Assembly (NCBI GenBank): GCA_029258955.1
Contig: JAPDJT010000016.1
Coordinates: forward strand, 1-64,000
Direction: 5' to 3'
DNA from: Thermoplasmatota archaeon
GTDB taxonomy: Archaea > Thermoplasmatota > E2 > UBA202 > JdFR-43
Length of the DNA stretch: 64,000 nt
Shown: positions 1 to 8,109 of the stretch, in pieces
How the letters are laid out: every line of letters begins with the position of its first letter
How positions within the stretch are numbered: position 1 is the first letter of the stretch
Made by a program: the position numbers and the translations under genes
The notes under the pieces: model-generated
What the model was told of the DNA's origin: nothing
Databases searched by the model: none
Seen by the model: the letters and a program-made list of their open reading frames with translations, nothing else

Positions 1-510
1 GGTCGAGGAGTCCTTCAGCAGCTCGTAGATCAGCATCTCCGTCGAAGAGATCACGGCCCCTTCGACCCTCAACCTTTCCAACCCGATCTCCTTATCTTCG
101 GGGCTCCTAGACGAAACGGCATCCGAAACGACGACTACCCTGTACCCCCTGTCTAGAGCATCTAGGGCCGTCTGCGCCACGCATATGTGGGCCTCTATCC
201 CGCTCAGGATCAGCGTCTTCGCCCCGATCTCCTCCAGCCTCTTCACGAACTCCTTGGAGCCGAAGCAGTTGAAGGTCGTCTTCACGATCGCGTCCCCAGC
301 TACCTCCTCCTTCACCACCTTTAGGGTCGGGCCCAGACCCTTTGGATACTGCTCGGTCAGGACGATCGGGATTCCGATGAGCTTCGAGAACCTTACGAGC
401 TTGAGGATTTGCTTGAGCACCGACTCCCCGTCGGCTACGTGCGTGAACAGCCTCTCCTGAATGTCTATGACGACCAGGCAGGCCCCCTCCCTTTCGAGTA
501 GCCTGGGCAT
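1..510 (-). CDS. Isochorismatase-family hydrolase (3' end cut by window edge)
   Basis: The 170 visible residues have the cysteine-hydrolase fold of the isochorismatase/nicotinamidase family. The catalytic triad can be placed: Asp16 in VIDIQ, Lys77 in AIVKTTF and Cys110 in EAHICVAQT. The family hydrolyses small amides or vinyl ethers; the substrate here cannot be told. The start is the ATG at 510 and the frame stays open to base 1, so the C-terminus lies outside. Codon use (AGG, CTC, GTC, high GC) differs sharply from everything beyond about 1,604. The paralogue at 53,938 is AT-rich and clearly different. Confidence 0.85.
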   Translation of the reverse strand, partial: MPRLLEREGACLVVIDIQERLFTHVADGESVLKQILKLVRFSKLIGIPIVLTEQYPKGLGPTLKVVKEEVAGDAIVKTTFNCFGSKEFVKRLEEIGAKTLILSGIEAHICVAQTALDALDRGYRVVVVSDAVSSRSPEDKEIGLERLRVEGAVISSTEMLIYELLKDSST

Positions 511-543
511 GCCACTTTTAGGCGGGTTGAGATTTAAGGCTTG

Positions 544-1080
544 CTAAATCCTGAAAACCCTTTCGGAAACGGGGTAAACAAGGGAGACCCCCTTCCTGGT
601 CGCCGAGTCCAAAACCAAGTGGCTCAGGTAGGAGAGGAGCCATGAGAGAGATACCCAAGGAGATACGAACGCGAACGGAAGGGATGTAATTAGCATGGAG
701 AAGACGTTGTGGTAGAGCTTCCTGTGATGAGGGCTGTTCCTGCCGGCCATGTCGAGGTCTGGAAACCTCGATCCGATGTATCCGGTCGTCAAAAATGCGA
801 GGCACGTAAACGCCTCATAAAAGCAAGCTAGGTCCAGATTGCAGACGAGCAAGGTCATCGCCGCCAGTAGGACATCTTCGCCCATAAGCCTGAGCAGCCA
901 GTCGAAGCCCTTCCTGAGCTTGTTATGTCTGAAGTAGGAGTAAGGCTTCGCAACGGTCCTGAGCGAGTTCACCACCAGCGGCACGAGTATGGCCATGCAC
1001 GGCTCTAGGCTCAAGCCCGATAGGTAGAACAGTAGGAGCGAGATCGAAACACCGGTTAAGTTGTGGACCCACCTCCTCAA
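544..1080 (-). CDS. DUF457/YdjM-like membrane-bound metal-dependent hydrolase
   Basis: A 178-residue multi-pass membrane protein. It has an N-terminal His (VHNLTGVSIS), a central FPDLD followed by SPHHRKLYHNVF, and a late SYLSHLVLDSATRKGV motif. This pattern of His and Asp residues between hydrophobic segments is typical of the DUF457/YdjM family, predicted metal-dependent hydrolases acting in or on the membrane; the true substrate is unknown. It lies 33 bases from the isochorismatase-like gene on the same strand and belongs to the GC-rich segment. Confidence 0.7.
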   Translation of the reverse strand: MRRWVHNLTGVSISLLLFYLSGLSLEPCMAILVPLVVNSLRTVAKPYSYFRHNKLRKGFDWLLRLMGEDVLLAAMTLLVCNLDLACFYEAFTCLAFLTTGYIGSRFPDLDMAGRNSPHHRKLYHNVFSMLITSLPFAFVSPWVSLSWLLSYLSHLVLDSATRKGVSLVYPVSERVFRI

Positions 1081-1130
1081 TCCGGTTTAGATCGCGCCCG
1101 TTACTTAAATCAGTGACGAAAACCGCATAG

Positions 1131-1139
1131 ATTTAAATA
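1131..1139 (+). promoter_or_regulatory. TATA-like box before the small membrane protein
   Basis: The run TTTAAATA is centred about 27 bases before the ATG at 1163. This is the spacing expected for an archaeal TATA box driving a leaderless transcript. Confidence 0.5.
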
Positions 1140-1162
1140 AGGCACTTGAGAGAAGCTTTGAT

Positions 1163-1393
1163 ATGAACAGGGATCAGGTGATAGGTTGGGCCATATTCTT
1201 TGCGAGCATAATCGTCGCGATAATTTACGGCTGGCTCATCTTCACGCCCTCCATAGCCACTATCGTAATTCAGATAACCATATTCGTCGCCGTAGCGGCC
1301 CTGTTGGGGATCTTGGCCTGGATAGGGTACACGATGGCTACGACCCCGGCCCCCACCGAGCTAGAGGTCGAAGAGGAGCAGTCAGGCTCCTAA
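1163..1393 (+). CDS. Small two-helix membrane protein
   Basis: A 76-residue protein with two predicted transmembrane helices (about residues 8-28 and 35-58) and an acidic C-terminal tail ending EVEEEQSGS. No enzymatic motif is seen and I do not recognise a named family. A TATA-like box 27 bases upstream supports the ATG. Its 3' end overlaps the convergent dehydrogenase fragment by 12 bases. GC-rich codon use places it with the foreign-looking left segment. Confidence 0.6.
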   Translation: MNRDQVIGWAIFFASIIVAIIYGWLIFTPSIATIVIQITIFVAVAALLGILAWIGYTMATTPAPTELEVEEEQSGS

Positions 1394-1603
1394 CTCCCTC
1401 TTCCTCCTCTCGTTGCTCTCCTCTATCGCATCGAGGAACTTCGACTTGAAGTCCAACTTCAATAACTTCAGGTTCGGCATGAGGCAGTGCCCCCCTATGA
1501 CTCCAGGGTAGAAGACGGGCCTCAAGTGCTGGTATCCGCTCTCCTTCGTTATCCTGCCTATGAACTCGCACACCTCGTCGAAGTCCGCCCCGACCTTGTT
1601 GCA
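1382..1603 (-). CDS. C-terminal fragment of a nucleotide-sugar (UDP-glucose/GDP-mannose type) dehydrogenase-like protein
   Basis: Read on the minus strand, the last 73 residues include NKVGADFDEVCEF, then FYPGVIGGHC and a short charged tail. This resembles the substrate-binding region of UDP-glucose/GDP-mannose dehydrogenases, where a catalytic Cys or His lies in a G-GGxC/GHC segment. The reading frame is lost abruptly near 1,603, where sequence from a different gene begins. It is therefore a truncated gene at a junction, not a naturally short protein. The family call is moderate because only the tail remains. Confidence 0.55.
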   Translation of the reverse strand, partial: CNKVGADFDEVCEFIGRITKESGYQHLRPVFYPGVIGGHCLMPNLKLLKLDFKSKFLDAIEESNERRKRELGA

Positions 1604-1612
1604 TGGAAACCC
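1590..1612. other. Composition and gene-content breakpoint (probable chimeric join)
   Basis: To the left the DNA is GC-rich with AGG/CTC/GTC-type codons. To the right it is AT-rich with AGA/ATA codons. At about 1,601-1,604 (gcat) a minus-strand dehydrogenase is cut and a plus-strand gingipain-like protease begins in mid-domain at its catalytic His. No insertion-sequence end or tRNA is seen. A metagenome mis-join sharing a few bases of identity is the simplest explanation; a real deletion or transfer is possible. Confidence 0.75.
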
Positions 1613-2150
1613 AATGAGCTGGGCAACTCATCCTCCACATGATGAAGAAACATGGATAGGCGGACTAATCGTTTCAGATATGCCAAAATTGAGCAATAAA
1701 GATATGTATCCGGTTTGTGTTGTTGGAGGTTGCCATAACAGTCAGTTCAATGTGAGCGTCTTCAATCTCCTCAAATTCAAAAAACTTTATGAGACATATT
1801 ATAAATCCGAATGGAGCCCAGAGTGCTGGAGCTGGTGGCTTGCCCGCAAAATAGATGGAGGTAGCATTGCCACTATAGGATGCACTGGATTAGGCTATGG
1901 CTACATTGGAGATTATAATGATGATGGAATTCCAGATTGTATACAGGGATTGGGAGGATGGATTGATATAGAATTCTTTAGAATTTATGGGCAGGAAGGA
2001 AAGGAGATACTCGGAGAAATACATTCAACAGCAATAGCAAATTACGTTATGAATTTCCCAGTAATGAAAGACCCAATAGACTGTAAGACAGTTGAAGAAT
2101 GGGTGCTGTTAGGAGATCCAACACTTAAGATAGGAGGATATCCAAGCTAA
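1602..2150 (+). CDS. Gingipain-like (peptidase family C25) cysteine protease, C-terminal part
   Basis: About 182 residues from the back half of a C25-type catalytic domain. It starts at HGNPMSWATHPPHD, which fits the catalytic His-Gly segment, and continues to VVGGCHNSQF, which fits the catalytic Cys segment. The tail EEWVLLGDPTLKIGG (about residues 166-180) is common near the end of these domains. Family members are secreted proteases. The N-terminus, with any signal peptide, is lost at the breakpoint near 1,602; an upstream ATG in the same frame (1,560) belongs to the foreign segment and is not its start. Confidence 0.75.
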   Translation, partial: HGNPMSWATHPPHDEETWIGGLIVSDMPKLSNKDMYPVCVVGGCHNSQFNVSVFNLLKFKKLYETYYKSEWSPECWSWWLARKIDGGSIATIGCTGLGYGYIGDYNDDGIPDCIQGLGGWIDIEFFRIYGQEGKEILGEIHSTAIANYVMNFPVMKDPIDCKTVEEWVLLGDPTLKIGGYPS

Positions 2151-2186
2151 TGCCAAATTTTTTATTCCCTTCTTTTTATTTTTTAT

Positions 2187-2483
2187 ATGTTTAAATTCCT
2201 GCTGTTAATATTAACTTTAGTTAGCTTGGTATTACCAATCATTTCTTATAGATATTTTGTAAAATTAATGAAAATAGCAAAAATAAAAACAGCAGATGCA
2301 ATCGTTGCAGGCGTTGCAACAATGTTTGCAGGCTACATATTTTTCATGCTACCTTGGATTTTCATTGGAGAGGAAATAGAATTCATAAGAGTTTTTTCCT
2401 ACTTCATAGTTCTTGCAGGATTAATTATATTGCTTTATGCTGTAGTTAAAATATATAGTGAATGGAAAGAAGTGATGAGATGA
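2187..2483 (+). CDS. Three-helix membrane protein, partner of the sensor kinase
   Basis: A 98-residue protein that is almost entirely hydrophobic, with helices at about residues 2-22, 37-57 and 67-88. It has no catalytic motif. Its stop codon overlaps the ATG of the following histidine kinase (ATGA). That kinase itself starts with about three helices, so the two may together form a six-helix sensor. This pairing is inference from overlap and topology. A T-rich stretch containing TTTTATTTTTTATATG precedes the ATG. Confidence 0.65.
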   Translation: MFKFLLLILTLVSLVLPIISYRYFVKLMKIAKIKTADAIVAGVATMFAGYIFFMLPWIFIGEEIEFIRVFSYFIVLAGLIILLYAVVKIYSEWKEVMR

Positions 2484-4219
2484 AGCTAATAATTGTATTA
2501 ATAAATGCAATTTTATCCATTTTCATTTTATCTATTGCATTCAAAGTTTATAACATATACAGGAGAAAATATCTATTTTGGTTCCTCATCTCATTAATAA
2601 TAATTACATTCACTTTCATTTATTCCCCGATAGAAATGCTTTATTTAAATCAGTATGCAATCATATTTTATCCAGTTGCCATAATATTGGCAGAGATTAC
2701 CATTATTATGGCGGAAAAGGAACTACTTACATCGTTAAAAATAGAAAAGGGAGAAGAATATAAGTTTTTGATAAGAGAAGATATTGCTTTAATAAGAGCT
2801 TATCAAAAATTAATAAACCATTTTATAAGAAGAATTGCGCCATTTATTGGTGTAAAGAGCATAGAAAATTTGCTCGATGAGTGCATAGAAAAATATCCAA
2901 TTCTTGCTGGATGCTACATTGGCATAGATGAAAGGTTGATAACAAAAGCTGTAGAGGAAAATATAAATGTTATAAGAGAGGAAGGAAAAGAAAAGATATG
3001 CGAGGCATTCACATATCTTTTAAGCAAGCTCATCGATTTGCATTCTGCTTTTGTGCCATATGACGAAATTGCTGATGAACTTAGAAAAGAAATTGGAAAA
3101 ATTGAGAGAAGATTAACCAAATATTTCATTTATTTTGCCTTGTTTAAGCTTGTTATTGAGCCTATTTTAAGGAAATGTAAGGCAGAGGAGCTAAAAGCTG
3201 TAAGGATATCTATAGATATAAAAGGCATTTATATCAATAAGAGGGGAGGATTAGAAATTCATCAGCTTTATTATTATGATGATTCAGAAAAAGAAAAGAA
3301 ATTCCTGAATTTCTTACATAGATTATCAACAATTTTGGGGAAGAAGGAAGAAATTACAAATAATTTCAGAAATTTACCACCAAATATTAAGGAAGAAATA
3401 TACAAGCATGAATTTATGAGTAAGTTACCAAAAGGAATCATGGAGGAAGAAAAAATAGCTTTAGCAAGTAAAGAAAAACTTATTGAAGAATTGGTAGAAA
3501 AGAAAAGAAAGCTTGAGGAAGCATATATGAGGCTAGCAGAAGCAAAATTAGATAGAATGAAATCAAGATTTATCGACATAGTGGCTCATGAGTTAAAAAC
3601 ACCTCTTACTGCAATAAAAACATACAATGAACTGCTTTTAAAAGAGAAGCTCGGTAAACTTAATAAATTGCAAAAAGAAAAGCTGGAAAAAATGGCAAAA
3701 AGTATAGAAAGACTAACAAATTTAGTAGATGATATGCTTCAGATACCATCCATAGATAGAAAAGAACTTGAATTACGCAAAGAAAAATTTTATGCCAAAG
3801 ATTTATTTGAAAAAATGCTGGGAGAAATTGAAGAAATATCTGCAGAAAAGAAACAAATTATTGAAACTGAAATTGATGAAAAAGCAACAATTTTCGGCGA
3901 TCAAAAGCTAATTGAAAAGGCAATTAAGAATATTCTGATTAATGCTGTCAAATACACTCCAGCTGGAGGAAAAATAAGAATAAGGGTAAGCAGAAATGCA
4001 AGCTTTTCGCACATTCAAATTTCAGATACAGGAAAAGGAATAAGAAAAGAAGAATTAGAAAAAATTTTTGAACCATTTTATACAGGCGAAGGAGGGGGCG
4101 TCGGCTTAGGATTGGCAATTGCAAAAAATATTGTAGAAAGCCATGGCGGAAAAATATGGGCTGAAAGTATGGTTGGAAAAGGCTCTACATTTCATATAGT
4201 TTTGAGAGGTGAAAAATGA
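2480..4219 (+). CDS. Membrane sensor histidine kinase
   Basis: A protein of 579 residues from the ATG at 2480, chosen over the ATG at 2462 because it gives an ATGA overlap with the gene before. It has about three N-terminal helices, a long cytoplasmic linker and a coiled coil (EELVEKKRKLEEAYMRLAEA). The HisKA domain carries phospho-His near residue 370 (IVAHELKTPLT). The HATPase domain has an N-box (ILINAVKYTPAGG) and G-boxes (DTGKGI, GVGLGLAIAKN). It should phosphorylate the response regulator encoded by the next, overlapping gene. The signal sensed is unknown. Confidence 0.9.
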   Translation: MKLIIVLINAILSIFILSIAFKVYNIYRRKYLFWFLISLIIITFTFIYSPIEMLYLNQYAIIFYPVAIILAEITIIMAEKELLTSLKIEKGEEYKFLIREDIALIRAYQKLINHFIRRIAPFIGVKSIENLLDECIEKYPILAGCYIGIDERLITKAVEENINVIREEGKEKICEAFTYLLSKLIDLHSAFVPYDEIADELRKEIGKIERRLTKYFIYFALFKLVIEPILRKCKAEELKAVRISIDIKGIYINKRGGLEIHQLYYYDDSEKEKKFLNFLHRLSTILGKKEEITNNFRNLPPNIKEEIYKHEFMSKLPKGIMEEEKIALASKEKLIEELVEKKRKLEEAYMRLAEAKLDRMKSRFIDIVAHELKTPLTAIKTYNELLLKEKLGKLNKLQKEKLEKMAKSIERLTNLVDDMLQIPSIDRKELELRKEKFYAKDLFEKMLGEIEEISAEKKQIIETEIDEKATIFGDQKLIEKAIKNILINAVKYTPAGGKIRIRVSRNASFSHIQISDTGKGIRKEELEKIFEPFYTGEGGGVGLGLAIAKNIVESHGGKIWAESMVGKGSTFHIVLRGEK

Positions 4220-5259
4220 TTAGGAAAATACTCTTTGTTGATGATGATGAAAGTATATTAGATGCAGCAAAAACTGCTTTAGAGGTTTATGGTTATGAAG
4301 TAGAAACAGCTTCCTCAGGCTATGAATGCTTAGAAAAAATAAATGATGTAGATTTGGTATTCCTTGACATAAAAATGCCAGGAATGGATGGGATAGAAAC
4401 ATTAAAGGAAATAAAAAAGCGCCGACCTTCCTTGCCAGTAATCATGATAACTGCATATGCTACAGTAGATACAGCAATAGAAGCAATGAAAAGGGGAGCT
4501 TTTGATTATATTAGGAAGCCATTTGACATGGAAGAGCTTGAGAATAGTATCCTTGCTGTTATAGAAGATTTGAAATTCAGGAAGTTTGAGGATTTGCCAA
4601 AGAAAGATTGCTATAGCAAATTCAGAAGCCTTATAAAAGGAAAGAAGGGATTATGCATATCAAGACAATTTGATAAGCTGAGGGATTTAGACAATGTTAT
4701 TTTTATAAGCTTGGAGAAAGATTTACAGCCAAGAGGAGTAAATGAGCTAAAGAAAGAGATAGAAGAAAATATTTCAGGAATATCAGCTATTCTTCTCACT
4801 GACTTAGAATATCTGCTTAAAGGGAATAGTGTTGAAGAAGTAAGGGAATTTTTGGAATGGTTAAACAGGAAGGCATTGATGGAAAATTGCAAATTAATCC
4901 TTTCTGCAAATCTTGAGAAAATAGATGAAAAGCAGAGAAATATTTTGCAAGATTTGATAGCAGATATACACTTGGGCGTGATATCAGATTCAATATCAAA
5001 CTTTTTAAGGAGGAAAATCATAAGCTTGCTTTCAACAGGAGAAAAGTATCCATTTACAAAAATAGCTCAGGAATTAGGGATAAAAGACAATCCAAAGCTA
5101 AGTTTCCATTTAAAAAAGTTAAAGGAGGAAGGTGTGCTAGAGCAAGATGAAGAGAAAAAATATTATTTATCAAAAATGGGGAAAGAAATTGCAGAGCTTA
5201 TAGAAAAAATAAAGGAGGAAAAATTGAGGAAGGGAGAAATTTTGTGGATGCCAAAATAA
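4216..5259 (+). CDS. Response regulator: receiver, DUF835-like and winged-helix domains
   Basis: Of 347 residues, 1-115 are a receiver domain with acidic pocket FVDDDE, phospho-acceptor Asp51 (VFLDIKMPG), switch Thr in MITAYA and Lys in IRKPF. A middle region beginning GLCISRQFDKLRD and running to about residue 250 resembles the archaeal DUF835 module. The last about 90 residues are an ArsR-like winged helix (LSFHLKKLKEEGVLEQ). This would be a DNA-binding regulator controlled by the kinase just upstream, whose stop overlaps this ATG by four bases. The DUF835 call is moderately sure. Confidence 0.9.
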   Translation: MIRKILFVDDDESILDAAKTALEVYGYEVETASSGYECLEKINDVDLVFLDIKMPGMDGIETLKEIKKRRPSLPVIMITAYATVDTAIEAMKRGAFDYIRKPFDMEELENSILAVIEDLKFRKFEDLPKKDCYSKFRSLIKGKKGLCISRQFDKLRDLDNVIFISLEKDLQPRGVNELKKEIEENISGISAILLTDLEYLLKGNSVEEVREFLEWLNRKALMENCKLILSANLEKIDEKQRNILQDLIADIHLGVISDSISNFLRRKIISLLSTGEKYPFTKIAQELGIKDNPKLSFHLKKLKEEGVLEQDEEKKYYLSKMGKEIAELIEKIKEEKLRKGEILWMPK

Positions 5260-5260
5260 A

Positions 5261-5557
5261 TTATATTTTTTCTTTCAATTCCTTCATTTTTTCTTCCGGC
5301 AAACATTCCTTGCATATGCCAAGCAAAGTCCAAAAGCAAGACAGGCAGGCAATTTTTCCACATTCTATGCATCTATATTTTGCTTCTCTTCCCTCACAGA
5401 TTTCACATTTTCCCTCTATTTTTTCCTCTTTTTCCTCTTTTTCTTCCAATTTTATTCCATGTTCTTCTGCCCATTTTTTGAGCTCTTCATTCATCTCCTC
5501 CAGTTCTCTTTGCTGTAATCTTTGCCTTATAAACTTAATTATTTCTTCATCATCCAT
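5261..5557 (-). CDS. Small B-box/HIT-like zinc finger protein
   Basis: A 98-residue protein with an acidic coiled first half (EEMNEELKKWAEEH) and a cysteine cluster CEIC-x6-YRC-IEC-GKIAC-LSC then CKEC. The spacing resembles B-box or HIT-type zinc fingers, which bind protein or RNA partners. No catalytic function is suggested. It is convergent with the response regulator, with one base between the stop codons, and lies 4 bases before carS on the same strand. Confidence 0.6.
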   Translation of the reverse strand: MDDEEIIKFIRQRLQQRELEEMNEELKKWAEEHGIKLEEKEEKEEKIEGKCEICEGREAKYRCIECGKIACLSCFWTLLGICKECLPEEKMKELKEKI

Positions 5558-5561
5558 TTCT

Positions 5562-6077
5562 TCACCACGGAACTTTCTTTAGTTTTAATAAATAGGCTAT
5601 TATATTTGTTGCTAAATGTATTGCTGGAGTTATAATTAAAAGGAATATAATTATATGTAATTTAAAATTAGTTAAAAACCAGTTTTTATTTAAAATATAT
5701 GTAAAAAGAAATGCACCTAATAAAAAATCAATCTGGTCCGCAATAATCCATTTTTCCCCTCTTTTCTTTCCAATCCTCCTTTTAATAAAGCTTTTTATTA
5801 AGTCTCCAGCTAATGCCCCAAATGAAAGAGCAAATATTACAGTAAATGCTTCGATACCATTTCCAAAATAAGATGTAAAGTAATTTATCAAACACCCTGT
5901 TGCTATACCACATAAACAACCTCCTATAAGCCCTCTCCATGTTTTTCCTTTACCAAAAATTGGTTTTCCTCCCCATGTTTTTCCAAAATCAATTGGTTTT
6001 CCTCCTCCAATTACAACGGCTGATGCATTTGCTACATATGCAGGAAATATAAGCAATATAGCTTTTATTAACTCCAT
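5562..6077 (-). CDS. carS: CDP-archaeol synthase
   Basis: A 171-residue multi-pass membrane enzyme that transfers CMP from CTP to unsaturated archaetidic acid, making the activated precursor of archaeal polar lipids. Signatures seen are GKTWRGLIGG, GDLIKSFIKRRIGKKRGEKW, DQIDFLLGA and a C-terminal TPAIHLATNIIAYLLKLKKVPW-type ending. Length matches the family. Its start overlaps the end of the DUF1614-RDD gene by 10 bases, indicating co-transcription. Confidence 0.93.
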   Translation of the reverse strand: MELIKAILLIFPAYVANASAVVIGGGKPIDFGKTWGGKPIFGKGKTWRGLIGGCLCGIATGCLINYFTSYFGNGIEAFTVIFALSFGALAGDLIKSFIKRRIGKKRGEKWIIADQIDFLLGAFLFTYILNKNWFLTNFKLHIIIFLLIITPAIHLATNIIAYLLKLKKVPW

Positions 6078-7246
6078 TTCTCTCTCACCACTATTGTATC
6101 CGCAATTATATCTCCAAATCTCTGTTTTTTGGGTGTAAGTAATATGAATAGCAGACTGACTAAATAAAACCCTAAGAAAAATTCAAGTGGGCGGAGAATA
6201 TTTCTTGTAAATGCACCCATAAAATCCAGTTTATCATTATCTACAGTTTTGACTTTAATTTCTGCAATTGCTTTCCCTATAGATGCTCCAAAAAAATATT
6301 CTAAAAACATGAAATAGAAGATTTGCAGGGAAAGAAGAATATAAATGAATGCAATTATGTCAAATCCTTGGAAAAAAAGAATAAGCAACACAAAGGATAA
6401 AATAGATAAAATGGCAAAATCAATGAGAAACGCTAAGATTCTTGCGAATAAATTTACAAAAGGAGCATTTTCATAAAGTTTTCTGATGATTGTATTGAAT
6501 TCTTTCTTTGTTATATAATTTTCTTTTAAAAAATCTACAGGTATTCTTCCTTCAGTTAGCTTGCTTGCAATTCTCAATTCCTTTTCAAATTTTCTTCTTA
6601 ATCTTTCCCATTTACTCAACTTTTCTTTTTTTACAAATGGAAAAGTTATGCAAAATGAAATAAGTCCTGATAGATATACCAAATCATATATGCCAGCGCC
6701 TCCCATTGAGCCCATGAAAGGCTTTCTAAATAGCTCTGGTAAATGAGAGAAGTCTCCTCCTATAATAACGCCTAATGTTGAGCATATGTAAGCAAAGGCT
6801 GTTGCAGATGGATTGCGATAATAAAAAAGTAATGCCAAGAGAAAAGATAGAATTATTGGAAGAAAATAGTAGGGAAAATATGAAATTACACCCTCTTCTT
6901 TGACAATTGTCACCATATAAGTGGCAAATGCTACTAATGAAACAGCTAACAGTATTTTCAAAAACCTCATGTTATTTTTACATATTAAATAAAAAGATAA
7001 AACAAGAGGGATTAATGCCCCACCAACATTTAATGCCAAAAGATAGCTTTTATATACAAAAATCGGTAAATCAAAAAATTTTGTTGATAAGGAGCCAACA
7101 ATAAGCAAAGATAATTCCCTTTTCCCAAAACCAATTTTTTCAAATGTTTCCTTGTAAATAATGAATAAAATAGACAAAAGTAGCAGGAAAATAAATGGAA
7201 AGAATATTGTTAAGAGTAGCGTTAGCACAATTTTATATGCTGTCAT
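6068..7246 (-). CDS. DUF1614-like membrane protein with C-terminal RDD domain
   Basis: A 392-residue integral membrane protein with two parts. Residues 1-200 carry DUF1614-like segments: GFGKRELSLLIVGSL, a DLPIF-x11-LNVGGALIPL stretch, and IGGDFSHLPELF with GSMGGAGIYDLVYLSG. The last about 150 residues form an RDD domain (ARILAFLIDFAILS, GASIGKAIAEIKVK, TRNILRPLEF, RFGDIIADTIVV). RDD proteins are membrane proteins, some implicated in ion transport. The role of this combination is unknown, but overlap with carS suggests a link to the membrane or its lipids. Minus-strand promoter in the 7,247-7,295 gap. Confidence 0.75.
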   Translation of the reverse strand: MTAYKIVLTLLLTIFFPFIFLLLLSILFIIYKETFEKIGFGKRELSLLIVGSLSTKFFDLPIFVYKSYLLALNVGGALIPLVLSFYLICKNNMRFLKILLAVSLVAFATYMVTIVKEEGVISYFPYYFLPIILSFLLALLFYYRNPSATAFAYICSTLGVIIGGDFSHLPELFRKPFMGSMGGAGIYDLVYLSGLISFCITFPFVKKEKLSKWERLRRKFEKELRIASKLTEGRIPVDFLKENYITKKEFNTIIRKLYENAPFVNLFARILAFLIDFAILSILSFVLLILFFQGFDIIAFIYILLSLQIFYFMFLEYFFGASIGKAIAEIKVKTVDNDKLDFMGAFTRNILRPLEFFLGFYLVSLLFILLTPKKQRFGDIIADTIVVREKWS

Positions 7247-7295
7247 TTAAAAAATCTTATGGAAATTTACTTATACAGAGCATCATTATTTTTTG

Positions 7296-8078
7296 ATGCG
7301 AGGAAAAACGAGATGTCCATATTGCAATAAACAAGTTATTGTTGAGGTGCCAGATGGGGCTGTTGGCTTACAAAAAACTAAATGCCCAAATTGTGGAATG
7401 AATATAGTTGTAGATGTTAAGGGGAAAGAAGAAAAGAAGGAAGAAAGCTTTGTTATACATCCATTGGTAAAAAAGGAAAAAACATCCAAGCCCATGATTG
7501 CTGGCACATTGCTTGTTATAGTTTTTGTTACGGGAATTTTGTTGGGCTCATTTATTTTGTTATCCCAGGAGAGTATTTTTAAGGGGTATGGAGAATATAA
7601 AGCAAAGGTTTTTGACGAGGAAGGCAAACCATTGCAAGGAGTAAAAGCTTATTTAGATAATAAAACAGTAGTAAGCGATAAGGAAGGAATTATACATTTT
7701 TCTAATGTATCAGCAGGGAAACATATCCTATGGCTTTACAAGGAGGGATATAAAAGCATGAAAATAAAGGTTCTTGTTTTGCCATGGAGAAACTTTTTGA
7801 CAGATAAATTTAAAATGGAGAAAGGAAATGGAACAATAGAAAGAAAAAGTTTCCTTTATACAGCTTCTCTATTTCTTCCCTATCTTGCTTTTGGCATAAT
7901 TATAGTTTCAATTCCAGCATTAATAGGTGCAATCTTTTGCTTTCTGAGGAAACAAGCTTTAATTGCTCTAATTTGCTCCATATTCGGCATCTTTTCCATT
8001 GGTCCTTTCTTTATAGGAAGCATACTAAGCATAGTTGCTTTAGCTTTAATTGTGCTCTCCAGAGATGAATTCAGCTAA
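7296..8078 (+). CDS. Zinc-ribbon membrane protein with carboxypeptidase-regulatory-like domain
   Basis: A 260-residue protein. The N-terminal zinc ribbon has CPYCNKQV and CPNCGMNI. A helix at about residues 67-90 follows, then a beta-sandwich like carboxypeptidase regulatory domains (AKVFDEEGKPLQGVKAYLD ... GYKSMKIKV), then two C-terminal helices. The ribbon should be cytoplasmic and the sandwich outside. The ATG at 7296 is preferred to the TTG one codon earlier because a TATA-like stretch (TTTACTTATA) lies about 25 bases before it. Function unknown. Confidence 0.65.
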   Translation: MRGKTRCPYCNKQVIVEVPDGAVGLQKTKCPNCGMNIVVDVKGKEEKKEESFVIHPLVKKEKTSKPMIAGTLLVIVFVTGILLGSFILLSQESIFKGYGEYKAKVFDEEGKPLQGVKAYLDNKTVVSDKEGIIHFSNVSAGKHILWLYKEGYKSMKIKVLVLPWRNFLTDKFKMEKGNGTIERKSFLYTASLFLPYLAFGIIIVSIPALIGAIFCFLRKQALIALICSIFGIFSIGPFFIGSILSIVALALIVLSRDEFS

Positions 8079-8109
8079 AGCTTAAATATCACTACAAATA
8101 TTGTAAGCG

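Noticed and set aside
185-460. Plus-strand open frame in the first 500 bases
   Set aside because: It is the antisense of the isochorismatase-like gene, which has a clear catalytic triad on the minus strand.
2578-2763. Extra small genes inside the sensor kinase and other coding regions
   Set aside because: They are shadows in other frames without ribosome sites or recognisable motifs.
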